Notes: generated by a model not told the origin, from the letters alone. A stretch of DNA of 64,000 nt from Leptoclinus maculatus (GCA_032191485.1 JAVDOI010000010.1:22528277-22592276); one strand, 5' to 3'; shown: positions 1 through 10,400, counted from the stretch's first letter. Made by a program: numbers and translations.

Positions 1-480
1 TTCCACTAAAAGACTGTAAAACCCAGAATTGCGTGCATCCCTAAATTGTCCCCAGTTATCTGTTATATCTGACATATAGTACTTTTTCAGTGGATAAAGG
101 CAAATCAAGGCCGTGACTCTCCAGTGTTTTGATGTCATCAATCAGAGGTTGCAGAATAGGATCAAAGCCATATTTTTATAGAGAGCCCCTATTTTGTGAA
201 CGCCATGTTTTGAACCCAGTGGTTTAGCCGTTTCAAAGTCATCATAGTACATCTGAACAAAGAAGTTTGTTGTTTAGAGAACAATGGATGTGTCTTGGAG
301 TAATTTCCATCGTAGAAGTCTTCATATCTGTCAGTTTTTGATACACAAGGTTCCCCAAGCAGTTTGCAAATATCAGAGTTGCGCCACATGAATTTGATTG
401 TTTCCAAAATTGGAATGTAAACAAAAGTGTCTTTCACTGGGACTTGGTCATAAATACCAGTTTGTTTATTTCACCTGGTA
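1..480 (-). pseudogene. Decayed ORF of an unnamed multicopy fish transposon-like family
   Basis: Reading the minus strand from about 437 downward gives a peptide starting MKDTFVYIPILETI, then YEDFYDGNYSKTHPLFSKQQ. After a frame change near 260 it continues as MYYDDFETAKPLGSKHGVHK and then KYGFDPILQPLIDDIKTLES. From memory this matches a fish-wide multicopy protein family in which these motifs occur in this order, followed by a ...TGDNLGMH... segment; a degenerate version of that is readable around 20-60. The family behaves like a DNA transposon protein, but I cannot name its superfamily. At least two frame changes are needed, and the gene runs off the left edge, so this is a pseudogene or a poorly preserved copy. 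No splice sites were assigned. Confidence 0.5.
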
Positions 481-785
481 TCAAATCGAACTCCTAACAT
501 TACTTCTACTGGCTCCACAACCCCCCATTTCTCATTGAAATATTTCATTCTTTTCGTTTCAGTATTAAAGTTAACAAATGGGTTTTCGAAATTCTCATGC
601 GTGGTTGTTTAGCCTCTCTTCCCTGAAGGTGTTCAACGATGCTGCAGCATGGCTGAAAAACAGAACATGAACACCTTAGAGTGGAAGCTCAGGTTCTTAG
701 CCATGCAGTGGTACTTGTTGTTCCATGAGTTTAATAGATCCTCCAGTTTGACCAGTCACCTGCCCCCATGTTGCAAAAATTGGAT

Positions 786-859
786 GCTTCACTGGGAGTG
801 TGTTCCTCCCAAATTAAGTCCCAGTTCATTTTTAAAAAGGAACACACTCCCAGTGAAGC
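786..859. repeat. Perfect 21 bp inverted repeat with 32-base loop inside BEL pol
   Basis: Bases 786-806 (GCTTCACTGGGAGTGTGTTCC) are the exact reverse complement of 839-859. The loop is about 32 bases and AT-rich. The hairpin interrupts the region just upstream of the readable BEL integrase frame, so it is probably a later foldback insertion or template-switch product and not part of the pol coding sequence. Confidence 0.8.
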
Positions 860-899
860 GTGCGTAAGAATCGGAATTATCACTTTAAAGCAGCCTTAA

Positions 900-2616
900 A
901 GAGGATTCTGTGTGGCAGAATGGACCAGGATTTCTGAAGGACCCTGTGGAAGAGTGGCCAAAAAGGTCAGCCAAAGAACCCAAATCCAATTCCAGAGGGC
1001 ACCAGCTGGTTCTGCAATAGAAAAAATCCTCGACATCAGGAAGTTCAGCAATTTGACCAAGCTGGCCAGAGTCATTGGCTGGGTATGGAGAGCTGTGAAG
1101 AAGTGGAAAACATTACTGACAAAGACCTCAATCTCTTGTAAACCAAAGAGGGAGGGAATTCCTTCAGCACCAGAGGTAACGACACGTGCTAAAGAAGCCG
1201 TACTTACCATTGCAGAATGTGACGATGCACTCCGGGATCTGTTCCTTGCGGCTCAAGAAGGTGTAACCTTTCCAGAGACCACACTGAACAGACTTGTCGT
1301 GTACAAGGAGGAAGACACTGGACTTTTACTCTGTGGAGGAAGATTCCAAATCTTTAATGAAGACAAAACTGCAGTACCACTTGTACCATATGATGCATGG
1401 GTGTCCACTCTCCTCGCTCAAGAAGCCCACAATGCAAACCATGAAGAAATAGCAGGCACACTACTCCGGATGCGAAGCAGAGCCTGGGTGATAAAGGGCC
1501 GGAAACTGGCTCAGAAGATTGTTGACAGCTGTGTGACATGCAGAAAAGCTCGGGCGAGGAAATGCCAGCAGATCATGAGTGACCTTCCATTAGAGCGGAT
1601 GACACCAGCCAAGCCATTTGAGTACACAACGGTGGACTTATTTGGACCTTATGAAGTCAAGGATGAGGTGAGAAAGAAAGTCAAGCTCAAGCTCAAGGTG
1701 TGGGGAATTGTCTTCTGCTGCATGGCATCCAGAGCTATGCACACAGATGTTGTCAGTGACCAGTCAACTGAAGGCTTCCTATTGGCACACCAGAGATTCA
1801 CAGCACTGAGAGGGCATCCGAAGAAACTGTGGTCAGATCCGGGAAAAAACGTTAGCCAGACCGGCCCTCAAACAACTCTACCTCTTTCTGGACCAATTGG
1901 AAAAATCCGAGCTTGAGAATGAAGCTTCAAATCATGGTACAGAATGGAGTTGGGAAATCCACCCAGCAGACTCGCCTCACCGGAATGGAGCTGCAGAAGC
2001 AGCTGTTCGTGCTGTGAGGCGGGCCTTGCGAAACCTGGTAGGAGAAGGAGTTTTCAAATGGAGTGAGTTTCAAACGTTCTTGTTCATGGCTGCAAATCTT
2101 GCCAATGAAAGACCCATTGATGCCAGGGTGCAGAGCCGGGAAGACTGCATAGACTACATCAGCCCAAATTCCCTTCTGCTTGGACGGACTGGACCCAGAG
2201 GAGATCCTAGAAGCTTTGACTTTAAAAGCTACCCCTACAAAAGATTGAGCGCTATCCAAACAGAAGTCGACCGATTCTGGAGGAAATGGAGTCAGTTAGC
2301 TGGGCCCAACCTATTTGTAAGGAGCAAGTGGCACACAATGCAAAGGAATGTGGCAGTTGGAGATGTTGTCTGGCTGGCGGACCAAAATGCCCTGAGGGGT
2401 CAATATAGGCTCGCCAGAGTGACCAATGTCAACGCTGACAAGAAGGGCATCGTCAGAGATGTGCACGTCAGAACCTTTCCAAGTTACCCCGTCCCATCTA
2501 TGAAGCCTGCTCAAAAGCAGAAGACAAAGAGACTCACAACCAAAATCTCAGCTACCGTTCTTCACAGGGATGTCCGACGTATCATCGTCCTACTTCCAAT
2601 TGAAGAGCAAAACTGA
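900..2616 (+). pseudogene. BEL/Pao LTR retrotransposon pol, integrase and C-terminal domain (frameshifted)
   Basis: Two overlapping plus-strand frames (912-1916 and 1897-2616) together encode the end of a BEL/Pao polyprotein, the part that inserts the cDNA copy into the genome. In order one sees a short WPKR-type linker in another frame near 920-975, then an H2C2 zinc-binding region (HNANHEEIAG..., then CVTCRKARARK at about 1540), then the integrase core with TTVDLFGPYEVKDEV (about 1630) and LWSDPGKN (about 1830). The second frame carries NHGTEWSWEIHPADSPHRNG, with the core glutamate region RNGAAEAAV, followed by the BEL-type C-terminal domain (DUF5641-like) ending VWLADQNALRGQYRLARV. Catalytic-type Asp residues in VDLFG and SDPG and the Glu of GAAEAA are present. 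A frameshift near 1850-1915 and another near 975 make it non-functional. Protease, reverse transcriptase and RNase H are not seen upstream. Confidence 0.85.
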
Positions 2617-2874
2617 AATAACCAAATGACAACTTAAACCAAACCTGCCCAACACTAAGATGCTGTGGCCTCCTTGGGTTCAAGAACCAGGGCCCTGTTC
2701 CTCGTACGTTGCTAACTGATTAGCGAGATAAGTTTGAGGATGAGATCGCATATATCAGGCTTTTCCGGTTCCTCGAAGCAGGTTTAGCTCAATCACCATG
2801 GCAACACATCAATAAGCTTGAACCTGCTCCAGAACAGGCTCAAGCTGAAGGAAGATGGATAAGTTCCGGCAAAA

Positions 2875-3345
2875 ATGTCATCTCCCTTCCTCATCCCATT
2901 AATGAAGGAGCGATATTAGTTAGATTAGCGTTTTATAGGGAGAGAGTTCTTCGAGATCGGTCCGTGTACGTTTTGATCGTCTGTTTTACCGTTCATTCGA
3001 TGAAACGAAAATACGGAAATGTCCATATTTTAACGGTAAAACAGATGACTAAAACGTACACGGACCGAGATCGCCAAGATCCCTTATCCCATCACGATGA
3101 CTTCCTATACGAGCGCTATCGATTCTGTCGACAAGGAATCATTTATTAACAAGACCTTCTCGAGTCATACATTGTGAACACCACACGAGCATTGACCGTC
3201 TCACAGACTGGATCAGAGCCGTGAGCTGTGAGCGAGTGGTACATTATTGTACAGTGTCGGCGATGCCGCTGCATGCCGTGCTGTTCGTAAAGTTTATTTG
3301 GTGCTTAAGAAACTTATGGATGTGTTCAATACATTACCATGGCAC
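2875..3345 (+). pseudogene. HARBI1-like Harbinger transposase, N-terminal part
   Basis: The plus strand from ATG 2875 reads MSSPFLIP, then, after a 1-base frame change near 2900, EGAILVRLAFYRERVLRDR. The frame is then interrupted by a 106 bp palindromic insertion (2960-3065) and resumes as QDPLSHHDDFLYERYRFC, followed by ALTVSQT. Another frame near 3247 gives MYSVGDAAACRAVRKVYLVL. These are the hallmarks of the N-terminal half of HARBI1-type transposases (RDR.DPL, ERYRFS, LTV.QT, YSVGDA...CRAVRKV). The catalytic DDE half is missing or unrecognisable after about 3345. The gene is inactivated by the insertion, frameshifts and a stop near 3220. Confidence 0.8.
2960..3065. mobile_element. 106 bp near-perfect palindromic mini-element with 8 bp TSD
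   Basis: Its ends GTCCGTGTACGTTTTGATCG and the complementary ...ACTAAAACGTACACGGAC form long inverted repeats (about 34 bases each arm). It is flanked on both sides by CGAGATCG (2952-2959 and 3066-3073). Removing the element with one CGAGATCG restores the Harbinger transposase frame as RERVLRDR|QDPLSHHDD, which validates the boundaries. The 8 bp duplication suits hAT-type mobilisation, but the family is not identified. Confidence 0.85.
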
Positions 3346-4460
3346 ATATTGTATGGACTCACCATTCTGAATCATGTTTGTGTGCTTAGTTTTTACTTGC
3401 TCCCATGTCCTCTTGATGGCTGGTTAAACTACATGGGGCTTGAAAGCACTCATAATTATATGACAGTGTTATTAGTACATCATAGCATATCATTATTGTA
3501 CTCATGATAAGAATAGAGAGAATCACACAATTTCTTTTCACTGCTTCAATTGATTGAATGTCTGATTATGAATAATATACATACTGATCCGCCCATACAC
3601 AGATTCACACACACATATTCAAACTCCTAGTTCTATATGGTAATCTACACATACATGTATATACACATGTATAGTATGATACATAAGCGCATACAGTACA
3701 TATATCCTCATAAGTATCTATTAATTCGTATCAATTAGATACTCTTCGGGCTTGTTTTATCTACTTATTCTGAAAGAGTTGAGATGATTATTTTCGCTAT
3801 AAGATCTCATTCGATGATGCATTCCATTAACCTTTTGGGCCCGAACAGTACCGATCACTACCGCACAATGCAATTTTCAGTAACAAATATAATATTTCCA
3901 CAACCATGCAGCATACCGTTTGAAGAATTTCTCATGAACAGAAGCATGTGTAACACTTTACACACTTTCTCAAATGACGACCTCTCGTGACCTCTCGTAA
4001 GTTTATGTCTCTTGCTTTGGCCTACTTCACTCTATTCACTCCAATTCTTTTGTGTGTGACTACTGCCATCGTTTGCTATGATTGTGGGTGTTTTTTAGGC
4101 TTTACTGAGCCTCAGTAAGCCCCTAATTTGGAGCAAAAACGCCAAAAATGGCATACCCAAATTAAAATGTCTGTAGTTTGACTATATGCATCAATGAGGT
4201 CTTGCCAGAAAGAAAACCCCCTAAAGTTCCTTGTGAAAGTGTCAGAAAACCTGTAGGTCATACAGAAACAGAGCAGTGGGCCTTTGAAGTCAGTAAAAAT
4301 GTAAGAGTTTTGTCCGTCTAAAATAAAAAAGCATCTTTCAGTATAAATAACTGCCTGTGGCTGTATCTGTACAGGTAAAGGACAGTATAGGGCTGTAACT
4401 ACACTATCAGTGAACACCTGCCTCAAATGTATTTGAAGAAGATAGGACAAAGTATGACCA

Positions 4461-4934
4461 TTATACAGTGTTCTGTCCATGAAAAGATTCATCAGAAAAA
4501 AACCGCACGTGAAAAGTGAAACCTATGAACACGTTGGTTGACAGCTTATGAAAAAGAAGTATTAGGTTTCTACTATAAGAACTAGCCTTTTCTGAAGCCG
4601 CTAGCTCCATGGTAACATCCGCTAGTACATTCACTAGTACATTCGGGTCTGTAATGTATCTTTTGCCGTCGAAATGCTGCAAGACCTGACTTGCAGCGGT
4701 CATGGCGACTTTGGACATTGTGTGTTTGGGCTCCTTTTGTGAAAAATCCATAAAAAATAAAAGAAAATCGATGTTTTCTTTGCAAAGATGAGGATTTTGT
4801 GCATGCTGGGATACCAAAAACGGCCATGGTTTGTGACGTAATTTTCGTAAGCAAGCCGTACCAACGGAAGGGATGGCGGTGTTAGATTTAGCCATGATTA
4901 TGGTCTTGACTTCCTCATATGCGTTCATGATCAT
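4461..4934 (-). pseudogene. Harbinger second ORF, Myb/SANT-like DNA-binding protein (degenerate)
   Basis: The minus-strand reading from about 4928 begins MNAYEEVKTIIMAKSNTA, the start of the Myb-like protein that fish Harbinger elements carry beside the transposase and that helps the transposase bind DNA. After about 22 residues the sequence no longer resembles the family, so the tail of this 157-codon ORF is probably chance or from an inserted sequence. The second Harbinger copy (60599-60708) keeps a longer and cleaner version of the same exon. Confidence 0.6.
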
Positions 4935-5237
4935 CTCCTGCTCGCCAGCGGAGAAAAAAGACGCTCTATTTTTTACTTTATTCGCTATTGTACTGTTAGA
5001 AAATCATGGTTTCGGTGATCGATGCTTACTCCCTTTGACGTAAAACGGGCACGCCCAATTATCCTGATGACTGAGGTCTTGCTCGACTTAGCGAGACTGT
5101 TTGAGCGCTGATCAGCCTTTGAGGAACCGAGATAGCCTGCCTTCAATCATCTCGCTAATTCAAGCTGGATCATTGGACATTTGATCGACTTAGTTGAGCG
5201 ACGTACGAGGAATAGGGCCCAGGAGGTCAAGTGGGAG

Positions 5238-5860
5238 GTGTTGCGTCAAAACAAGTTTGAGCATGCATTGAAACAAGGAGCATCTGTGAACTCCAAGCCT
5301 GAAGGGGGCAGAACCCAAACGAACCCAAACAAAGTGGAACCCAAGATACAACCCATGTTTCTGGAGGGACCAAATTCACCAGCGCACGCCTCAATGAGCA
5401 TGGGTATAAAATGTTTGGTTTTAGTTTTAGCCGCGCTCTTTGCTCTTCTCCACAACACAGCTCGTGTTCAACCACAGACGCAACTGGTATGGATTCTATT
5501 CATTTCAAATATTGTTTGAAGCAATCGTTTGTTTGCTATTTTCTGTTGATTTTGATCTTTGAACTTGAAGGGAAAGTAGGAGTTTAAGTTAATGGAATGT
5601 ATGCAATTGAAATACTTGCAGATGGCAATTTCATCTGATCTTTGAATTTGATTTGCTTGTGCAATTGCTTTGTTTGGTAAAAAATGTGTACTTTAATGTT
5701 AAATTATTATTGTTTAAAGCCATTCTGATGTAGAATTTAATCTACTCCTTTTGTTTGTGTTCAAGGTTATCAACCTATTCCTGTTCCTACTACTATTCTA
5801 TGGAAGGAAAATAAAAACACCAGAACGGAACCGAGTTGTCCCTTTGTACTGTTTGGGTTG
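5238..5860 (+). repeat. Probable 3' LTR region of the BEL/Pao element
   Basis: Sequence directly after the Harbinger insertion resumes the BEL 3' flank. It begins TGTTGCGTCAAAAC near 5238, carries a TATA-like GGGTATAAAATG at about 5403 and an AAAATAAAAACACC polyadenylation-like signal near 5809. With the Harbinger element and one CAG removed, it follows the pol stop codon by about 90 bases, as expected for a 3' LTR. The exact 3' boundary was not fixed and no 5' LTR is in the window. A small ORF here (signal-peptide-like MGIKCLVLVLAALFALL) is probably chance. Confidence 0.4.
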
Positions 5861-6940
5861 AACAAGCCGTTTTCAAGTTTGGGCTGAGCTGAATGTACTT
5901 TAACACCAGGATAACTTGACAGTAGGAAAAGGAAGAGTTGGCAAGTTTTCGACTGCTCCCTGCATACTTGGGTCTGTACTTGGGTCTGCTACTGTGTGTC
6001 CAAAAAGTCCTCGCTGTTGAGGAATTGTTGTAAAGTTTGCAACATTGAGACGTTCAGATTAGTCTTTTTGCAAACTTAAATCTCTTTTTAATTGAGTTAA
6101 AATAACTGAATAACTGGCTTGTGGGATTTAAACAGATGAAAGTGCAACATTTTGCCCACTGCATCACTGGGACTTATTTTGATCCTCTTCCATCCAGCTG
6201 TCGGTGGTAAGAGATGGAGAAGGAGCAGCAGAGAAGCCATGTCACTGTCCCCGTCTACCAGGAGTAAATGAGGCAAAACAAGTCATTAGTATGTACTTGG
6301 AATGCACAAAGTTAATAGCACCAGCCATTTGGAAAATAAACCAATATCATGTAGCTTAGTGGTGTGATCGTTCTCTGCCAGGTTCTCAGAAGCTGTCATA
6401 AGTCGGCACAGCTCAGTTGACATCTAAAAAACGTGGAAATGTTTTTAAGACATCTGTGGTTCTCTGCGGGTCATACACACACTAGGTCCTGTCAATGATG
6501 CAAGGTCATCTTCCTCTTCTGAAACACACTTGTTTCATCGGGAGAGTGAACAAGAAATGATATAGCCTCCCTACAGGCATCTCCATCAAGCTGCTGAGGC
6601 ACTGTGGCTGCTGATCTTCAGCGGTTTGGTCCCTGTGCTTGAGGCTCTGTGGCTGCCTTGCCTGGCCGTTGATATTTATTCCTGGACATGGTCTTGAGGC
6701 GCCATGCTAAATATCCTGTGCCTTTTCCCCATCATAGAAGTGCTCCTGTTAAGTTATTTAAAAAATCTGAAATTACAAAGGTCACTCATTGATCTTATAT
6801 AAAAGGCAATTATGGGATTGTGAATGAATGACTTCATAACAATGTCAATCAAATCAATATATAGAATCTTTTGTGTGTGTGTGTGTTTGTATATCCATTC
6901 TTTTGGACTATGAGTTTTGAAGAAAACCCCAAAACTCTAG
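5861..6940. other. No gene seen; spacer
   Basis: Noncoding spacer between the BEL LTR and the duplicated block. There are only short unsupported ORFs and a small GT run near 6870-6890. I see no protein family, RNA gene or terminal inverted repeat. Confidence 0.5.
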
Positions 6941-7504
6941 TCCGTAAAACCGGTGTGTATTCTGGAAGTAATCCTTTTAAAAAACTTACATAGCTCTTTG
7001 GAGAAAAGAGATCCTTCAGCGAAGGAAAGAGTGTAATGATTCCCAGGGCAAACTTCTCCTTCTGGTTACGGGAAGGAATCCTCCTTTAGAGCAAAGACGA
7101 TAAAAAAACATGACATTTAAATGTCCCACTAATGACTATAGGGCCCCACCTTTGTTATCACGCCACAGCATCACGCGATTTTTTTCGCCGAAGTTGAAAA
7201 ATGGCAACTCACGCGTTTGACGCGCCATCGCAAATTCATGTCACTCCAGTCTCATCGTGTCTGTGCATAGACTTTGTATGTAATCTACTCCGTAAAACCG
7301 GTGTGTATTCTGGAAGTAATCCTTTTAAAAAACTTACATAGCTCTTTGGAGAAAAGAGATCCTTCAGCGAAGGAAAGAGTGTAATGATTCCCAGGGCAAA
7401 CTTCTTCTGGTTACGGGAAGGAATCCTCCTTTAGAGCAAAGACAATAAAAAAAAACATGACATTTAAATGCCCCACTAATGACTATAGGGCCCCGCCTTT
7501 GTTA
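6941..7504. repeat. Direct duplication, about 216 bp repeated at 348 bp offset
   Basis: 6941-7157 (TCCGTAAAACCGGTGTGTAT ... GGGCCCCACCTTTGTTA) recurs nearly identically at 7289-7504. The spacer 7158-7288 contains a fragment of a GCG-rich MITE that also occurs at 10590-10785. A few small indels (loss of CTC near 7403, one extra A in an A run) separate the copies, so the duplication is fairly young compared with the other repeats. Confidence 0.85.
7158..7288. repeat. Fragment of a GCG-rich MITE
   Basis: Shares GCCGAAGTTGAAAAATG and ATCGTGTCTGTGCATAGACT with 10610-10740. The copy at 10590-10785 ends in GGTGTGAACGCACCT, a terminus of a common fish MITE. Both ends are missing here. Confidence 0.55.
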
Positions 7505-7849
7505 ATTCCCTGCCATGCATTTTGAAAATGAGATGCATTCCTTCTTAATATGAACCCTTTCAGTCTGAAAAGGTTTAAAATTCTACAATTTATGGAAGAA
7601 ACACTTCCCCATGCATTTCAGTCATATGGCTAGCCAATATGTTGACAAGCTGTCTACGGGTGAGGTGCTTCAGTGAATTTTCTGACGAATTTTCGAGGAC
7701 ATCCTCACCTCCAGGTTTTGCGAGCAAGGCATTTTTTACCATCTACTCGCATAAGATCATTTGTTTGTGTACAATTAAGTCTTAATTAAACAACAATAAA
7801 CACAAATTGGTCTGTTCAGACTAAGGGTAAAAAGGAATTCCCTGCATCA

Positions 7850-8644
7850 GAGGAAGGTTTTAAAAAATAAAAATAAATAAAATAGCAGTGATACAAAAGA
7901 AGATGAAAAAACACTTTTTCATGATATGTGGGGCATGTTAAAGCCAAAATAAACAATATAGTCTACACTACAAAAGAGAAGGCACCATTCCATGTATGTG
8001 AATAATAACCTAATTGAATAAATATGTATGGAAAGAAGAGTTACATAATACAAAAGCTATGCAGTCGTGAGAGGGAAACCTATTGCTAAGACAGCATTTA
8101 TCAAGAGAGCTAAAGAAGAAACATACAAGAAGCAAAAGGGAAAACTGCTTGACATTGAACAACAGCACAAAAATACTGGAGACTTCAGATTGCTACCAAA
8201 AATGTAAAGAATTAGAGATAGTATAGATACATTATTACACACAGAGATAGAAAAGAAAGCAACATTTCTTAATCAACCCTATTATGAGGTAGGGCTTAGA
8301 GCAAATAAATAACTGGCAGAAGGATAATTCATAAGATAAGGGATACAAATCAAATAACCTATGAACCCAAAGAGATTAAAAGCATTTTCAGGAACTATTA
8401 TCAAAATTTGTATAGCCAACCTCCATTTACTGACACGGACCAAATTAGAACTTGTCTAGAGATACTGGACCTACCAGCAATCGGGAAAGACCCATCACAA
8501 CAATAGAAAGAGAAAGCAATGAGTAGACTGAAAACAAATAAACTTCACGAATGATATTATAAATGAAGACCAAACAGGTTTTATGAAGATAACATGAGGA
8601 GAACCCTACACATAAGTTAACATATTAACCACAGAAATATCAGA
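7850..8644 (+). pseudogene. L1-like LINE reverse transcriptase fragment (5' side of an L2 insertion)
   Basis: Broken plus-strand reading frames resemble the region before and into the L1-clade reverse transcriptase: VVRGKPIAKTAFIKRA near 8065, LDIEQQHKNTGD near 8150, then a fyekLYS-like block and DQTGFMK near 8570. These correspond to the L1 segment that ends in the QTGFIKGR motif. The next L1 motif (LDAEKAFD) appears only after the L2 element, at 10320, so the two pieces are one L1 copy split by L2. Many stops and frame changes. Confidence 0.55.
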
Positions 8645-10162
8645 CAGAAGACCAGGAAGGCTCCGGGCCCAGACGGTGTGTCCCCCTCCTGCCTGAAAGT
8701 CTGTGCTGACCAGCTGGCCCCTATCTTCACGCAGATCTTCAAACGATCACTGGAGCTGTGTGAAGTCCCCTCTTGCTTCAAACGATCCACGATCATCCCG
8801 GTGCCCAAGAAATCCTCCATCACAGGATTAAATGACTACAGGCCCGTCGCCCTGACGTCTGTGGTCATGAAGTCCTTTGAGAGACTGGTGTTGACCCACC
8901 TGAAGGACATCACAGGACCCCTGCTGGACCCCCTGCAGTTTGCCTACCGGGCAAACAGGTCGGTGGATGATGCAGTCAATTTGGGACTGCACCACATGCT
9001 GCAACACCTCGACTCCCCAGGGACATACGCAAGGGTTCTGTTCGTGGACTTCAGCTCTGCGTTCAACACAATCATCCCAGCAATACTCCAACCCAAACTC
9101 TCCCAGCTCACTGTGCCAGCCTCCACCTGTCAGTGGATCACAAACTTCCTGACTGACAGGACGCAGCAAGTGAGGCTGGGAAAAATCACATCCAGTACCC
9201 GGACTATCAGCACTGGCGCCCCCCAGGGATGTGTGCTCTCCCCACTGCTCTTCTCCCTCTACACCAACGACTGCACCTCAGAGGACCCGTCTGTTAAACT
9301 CCTGAAATTCGCAGACGACACAATGGTCATCGGCCTCATCAGGGACGGTGATGAGTCTGCGTACAGACGGGAGGTTGAACAGCTGGTCCTCTGGTGTGGT
9401 CAGAACAACCTGGAGCTAAACAAGTTCAAAACTGTGGAGATGACAGTGGACTTCAGGAGGAGCCCCCCCTCATCATACTTAACAGCACGGTGTCTGCTGT
9501 GGAGACCTTCAGGTTTCTGGGATCTACAATCTCCCAGGACCTGAAGTGGGCCCCCAACATTGACACCATCAGGAAAAAGGCCCAGCAGAGGTTGTACTTC
9601 TTGCGCCAGCTCAGGAAGTTCAACCTGCCTCAGGAGCTGCTGATCCTGTTCTACTCAGCCATCATCCAGTCTGTTCTCTGTTCTTCCATCACTGTGTGGT
9701 TTGGATCGGCCACTAAACAGGACAGAAATAGATTACAACGGATTGTCAGGTCTGCAGAGAGGATCATTGGTTCCAGCCTGCCCTCCATCCTGGACTTGTT
9801 CACCTCCAGAGTCAGGAAACGGGCTGGAAAGATCACTGCAGACCCTTCACACCCTGGACGCAAGCTGTTCCAACTCCTCCCCTCTGGTAGGCGCTACAGG
9901 GCTCTGTACGCCAAAACCACCAGACACAGGAACAGCTTCTTTCCACTGGCCGTCACTCTCATGAACAATAAATAAGCCATACTGCACTATCACCACTACT
10001 TGCACTACTACCTCATTCTATTGTCACTGTTGTTTATAGGTTTATGTTCATATATATATACACATATATACTTTTTTTTAGTATATATGTTTATACTCAT
10101 ATTGTACATATTGTTAAATATTTATACTACATCTGTTGTTTTTTCTGCTGCCCCCCCTTTTA

Positions 10163-10199
<37 letters not shown>

Positions 10200-10305
10200 C
10201 TTGTTTGTTGTAAATTCGTGTATGTACAGCGAGAGCAAAGTGGAAACCGGAGTCAAATTCCATGTATGCGTACGCATACATGGCCAATAAAGCTGATTCT
10301 GATCA
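8645..10305 (+). mobile_element. 5'-truncated L2-type LINE inserted in an L1-like LINE
   Basis: Starts inside the reverse transcriptase (KAPGPDGVSPSCLK) and runs to a 3' end GGCCAATAAAGCTGATTCTGAT typical of fish L2-type elements. The 3' UTR (about 10000-10240) is low-complexity, with TATA and T runs. 5' truncation is normal for target-primed reverse transcription. The flanks are the two halves of one L1-like frame. A possible short target duplication (ATCAG) is weak. Confidence 0.8.
8654..9975 (+). pseudogene. L2-type LINE reverse transcriptase and C-terminal region
   Basis: RNA-dependent DNA polymerase of a non-LTR retrotransposon. Visible in order are PGPDGVSPSCLK, the palm motif VLFVDFSSAFNTI (about 9038), STGAPQGCVLSPLLFSLYTN (about 9213), the catalytic block LLKFADDTMVIGLI (about 9300, here FADD), NNLELNK, and in a second frame VETFRFLGSTISQDLKW, LYFLRQLRKF and LFQLLPSGRRYRAL. 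The frame changes at a C homopolymer at 9462-9468, a single-base indel that separates the two ORFs (8678-9544 and 9394-9975). Apart from that it is well preserved, so it is among the younger insertions here. The endonuclease and start are absent because of 5' truncation. Confidence 0.85.
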
Positions 10306-10307
10306 GT

Positions 10308-10400
10308 GCAGCCTTAAAGTCTTGATGCCGAAAAGGCATTTGACAGTTTAACCTGGGCATTTCTGTATCAGGTACTAAATTAAAAAGCCATTCGATGTAT
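10308..10400 (+). pseudogene. L1-like LINE, continuation after the L2 insertion
   Basis: Plus strand reads LSLDAEKAFDSLTWAFLYQV from about 10318, with one frame adjustment. This is the L1 reverse transcriptase motif containing the first catalytic Asp. It continues the fragment at 7850-8644 and shows the L2 landed inside the reverse transcriptase gene. Confidence 0.6.

Larger units (their letters stand above)
2691..5219. mobile_element. PIF/Harbinger DNA transposon, 2.5 kb, TSD CAG
   Basis: The left end GGCCCTGTTCCTCGTACGT and the right end ACGTACGAGGAATAGGGCC are inverted repeats. Both are flanked by CAG (2688-2690 and 5220-5222), a 3 bp duplication of the size made by PIF/Harbinger transposases. 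Inside, a HARBI1-like transposase is read on plus and a Myb/SANT-like second protein on minus, the usual two-gene Harbinger layout. The element interrupts the BEL/Pao 3' region. Its segment 3507-3830 and its right end are repeated in a second copy at 60200-60988. Both genes are broken, so this copy is dead. Confidence 0.85.

Noticed and set aside
4112..4492. 126-codon minus ORF
   Set aside because: Lies in the Harbinger interior with no resemblance to the Myb-like protein; composition looks random.
5181..5519. 112-codon ORF ending in a signal-peptide-like MGIKCLVLVLAALFALL
   Set aside because: It overlaps the Harbinger end and the LTR TATA region, so it crosses an insertion junction and cannot be an original gene.
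10000..10325. Two overlapping ORFs of 93-96 codons rich in Tyr, Ile and Phe
   Set aside because: They are translations of the TATA and T-rich L2 3' UTR.
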